From Rhizobium leguminosarum (GTDB taxonomy: Bacteria > Pseudomonadota > Alphaproteobacteria > Rhizobiales > Rhizobiaceae), in contig NZ_CP025014.1 of NCBI RefSeq assembly GCF_002953715.1, forward strand, positions 1 to 64,000: a DNA stretch of 64,000 nt, written 5' to 3'. The translations under genes and the position numbers were made by a program. Positions 62,650 through 64,000 of the stretch are shown here, one piece after another. How positions within the stretch are numbered: position 1 is the stretch's first letter; the number at the start of each line of letters is the position of its first letter. The notes below the pieces were generated by a model. That model worked only from the letters and a program-made list of their open reading frames with translations, did not search any database and had not been told where the DNA came from.

Positions 62650-63129
62650 ATGAGCCGCCTCGACAGCTTCATTCGCCGGTTGACGGCTCAACGCGACATT
62701 CTGAACTCGATCATCGATCTGGTGGGGGAAATTCAAGGCCCGGTGCTGGAATTCGGCCTCGGCAATGGCCGCACCTATGATCACCTTCGCGAGAACTTTC
62801 CCGGCCGGCGCATTGTCGCTTTCGACTGGGAAGTCCGTTCCTATTCGGCCTCGACACCAGAGGCACAAGACATGGTGACCGGTAATATCCGCGAGTCCGG
62901 CCAGACTTTCGTCGGCATCGGTGCGGCACTTGCTCATGCCGACATCGGCACCGGCCATGACGAGATCGACGCGGTGACGCTGACCTGGCTGCCGCAACTG
63001 ATGGCCGGCGTGCTTGCCCATAACGGCGTCGCCGTCAGTGGGCTGCCACTGGAGCATCCCGAGCTGGTGGCGCTGCCGCTGCCAGACGGCATCAAGGAAG
63101 GCCGTTATTTCCTTTATCGAAGGACGTAA
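62650..63129 (+). CDS. Small class I SAM-dependent methyltransferase-like protein
   Basis: 159 aa. SAM-binding motif I VLEFGLGNGRTYDHL (residues 32-46), followed by IVAFDWE (motif post I). It is short for the fold and may be a single-domain variant. Substrate unknown. The ATG has GGATAG upstream. RIME-like repeats lie on both sides (62511-62614 and 63150-63255), which isolates the gene from its neighbours. No operon partner. Confidence 0.78.
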   Translation: MSRLDSFIRRLTAQRDILNSIIDLVGEIQGPVLEFGLGNGRTYDHLRENFPGRRIVAFDWEVRSYSASTPEAQDMVTGNIRESGQTFVGIGAALAHADIGTGHDEIDAVTLTWLPQLMAGVLAHNGVAVSGLPLEHPELVALPLPDGIKEGRYFLYRRT

Positions 63130-63149
63130 AGGACAGCATCAGCCCTACT

Positions 63150-63255
63150 CCATAATTCCTTAAATCGGAATCGATTTAAGGATAAAATTATCCAGCAATT
63201 CAAAGTGCTACAGCGTCCTTTGCGGCTCTCGAAAAGACGCGCGGCGCTGTAGCGT
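63150..63255. repeat. RIME-like repeat after the methyltransferase gene
   Basis: Hairpin CCTTAAATCG-GAAT-CGATTTAAGG (63158-63181), then CAATTCAAAGTGCTACAGCGTCCTTTGCGG and AAAAGACGCGCGGCGCTGTAGCG, closely related to 4891-4943. Second palindrome arms: CTACAGCG / CGCTGTAG. Confidence 0.75.
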
Positions 63256-63261
63256 TTCGGT

Positions 63262-64000
63262 TCACGCCACCAGACCCTTGGTCAGTTCCAGCGCCTGCCG
63301 TTCGAACAGCCGGCGATAGATACCGTTATTGAGCCTGATCAGCGCCTGGTGATCGCCTTCCTCGACGATCTTTCCCTTGTCGAAGACCAGCAGCCGGTCC
63401 AGCGCTCGCACCGTGGACAGCCGGTGCGCGATGACCAGCGTCGTGCGGCCGTTCATCAGGCGTTCCATGGCCTGCTGGATCTGCACCTCGCTCTCACTGT
63501 CGAGGCTCGACGTCGCCTCATCCAGGATCAGCACCGGTGCATCGGCCAGGAAGGCACGGGCAATGGCGACACGCTGCCGCTCGCCGCCCGACAGCTTGAC
63601 GCCGCGTTCCCCCACCAGTGTCTCATAGCCCTTGGGAAGGTCCATGATGAAGTCGTGGGCACTGGCCTGTTTTGCCGCCTGCTCGATCTCGCGGCGCGAG
63701 GCGTTCGGCCTGGAATAGGCGATGTTTTCCGCAAGCGTGCGGTGGAATAGGATGGGCTCCTGCTGCACGATGGCGATCTGACCGCGCAGGCTGGATTGCT
63801 TGACCGCCGCGATATCCTGCCCGTCGATGCGGATTTCGCCCGAGTTGACGTCATAGAGGCGTTGGATGAGCTTGACGAAGGTCGTCTTGCCGGACCCCGA
63901 ATGCCCCACCAGGCCCACGCGCTCACCCGGCTTGATGGTGACCGAAAAGTCCTCATAAAGCGGAGTGGGATGAGCGCCATACTGGAAGGTGATGCGATCG
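63262..64000 (-). CDS. ABC exporter ATP-binding domain, 5'-truncated by the window edge
   Basis: About 246 C-terminal residues of an ABC exporter. The frame is open through base 63999, so the N-terminal membrane domain lies beyond the window. ITFQYGAHPTPLYEDFSVTIKPGERVGLVG, Walker A GHSGSGKTT, Q-loop IVQQEPILF, signature LSGGERQ, Walker B VLILDEATSSLD and H-loop IAHRL are all intact, so this is an active ATPase. Substrate cannot be judged. Confidence 0.9.
   Translation of the reverse strand, partial: DRITFQYGAHPTPLYEDFSVTIKPGERVGLVGHSGSGKTTFVKLIQRLYDVNSGEIRIDGQDIAAVKQSSLRGQIAIVQQEPILFHRTLAENIAYSRPNASRREIEQAAKQASAHDFIMDLPKGYETLVGERGVKLSGGERQRVAIARAFLADAPVLILDEATSSLDSESEVQIQQAMERLMNGRTTLVIAHRLSTVRALDRLLVFDKGKIVEEGDHQALIRLNNGIYRRLFERQALELTKGLVA

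Noticed and set aside
1..64000. tRNA genes, rRNA genes, CRISPR arrays, insertion sequences
   Set aside because: None seen; the only repeats are short palindromic intergenic elements, and no transposase or Cas protein is encoded.

Overview
The window is GC-rich and looks like one end of a large repABC plasmid or chromid of a Rhizobium species (R. etli / R. leguminosarum group). The evidence is a repA-repB-repC replication and partition locus with its antisense RNA at 1-3528, a RHE_PE00001-type gene directly after repC (a family I recall as named after the first locus of R. etli plasmid p42e), several rhizobial RIME-like palindromic intergenic repeats, and general-stress (EcfG-type) promoters of the form GGAAC-N16/17-CGTT. 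Species and replicon are inferred, not proven. I saw no tRNA, rRNA, CRISPR array, transposase or insertion sequence.

Layout. 1-5084: replication and partition genes, RHE_PE00001 gene, mosaic repeat and terminator. 5166-7225: an ECF sigma factor / anti-sigma / BI-1 membrane protein operon with a candidate self-promoter. 7378-10695: a small unknown protein and a copper-efflux operon (actP-hmrR) with a textbook MerR-type promoter. 10736-20993: treY behind an EcfG-type promoter, then pbpC with its alpha-2-macroglobulin partner. 21192-29058: secreted MsrA, an EcfG-type response regulator, a TetR / Bcr-type efflux pair with overlapping divergent promoters, an ACS-type MFS transporter, two LacI regulators and a small glycine-zipper protein. 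29206-33084: two half-ABC exporters that look like an asymmetric heterodimer. 33704-37109: an FAD/NAD(P)-binding protein and a PAS-PAS hybrid histidine kinase behind an EcfG-type promoter. 37162-43940: cyoABCD-surf1 quinol oxidase operon and a divergent MFS gene. 44075-44823: a toxin-antitoxin pair.

44832-62427 is the least explained part. It holds a cyclic-nucleotide-binding protein, an ABC exporter homologue whose nucleotide-binding domain has lost its ATPase residues and carries a large insertion with repeated motifs, three glycosyltransferases (two MurG-like, one GT4), a four-gene peptide-type ABC importer, a class III cyclase homologue, a nucleotide-sugar dehydrogenase and a DUF3095 cyclase-like protein. 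I propose a glycan synthesis or export locus under cyclic-nucleotide control; this is inference from gene content. The window ends with a small methyltransferase between two RIME-like repeats and a truncated ABC exporter.

Three genes (treY, the single-domain response regulator, the hybrid kinase) have EcfG-type promoters, so this part of the replicon probably feeds into the general stress response. Many annotated starts were moved downstream of the longest open frame because ribosome-binding sites, promoters, overlaps or repeats argue against the longer form; each entry says why.
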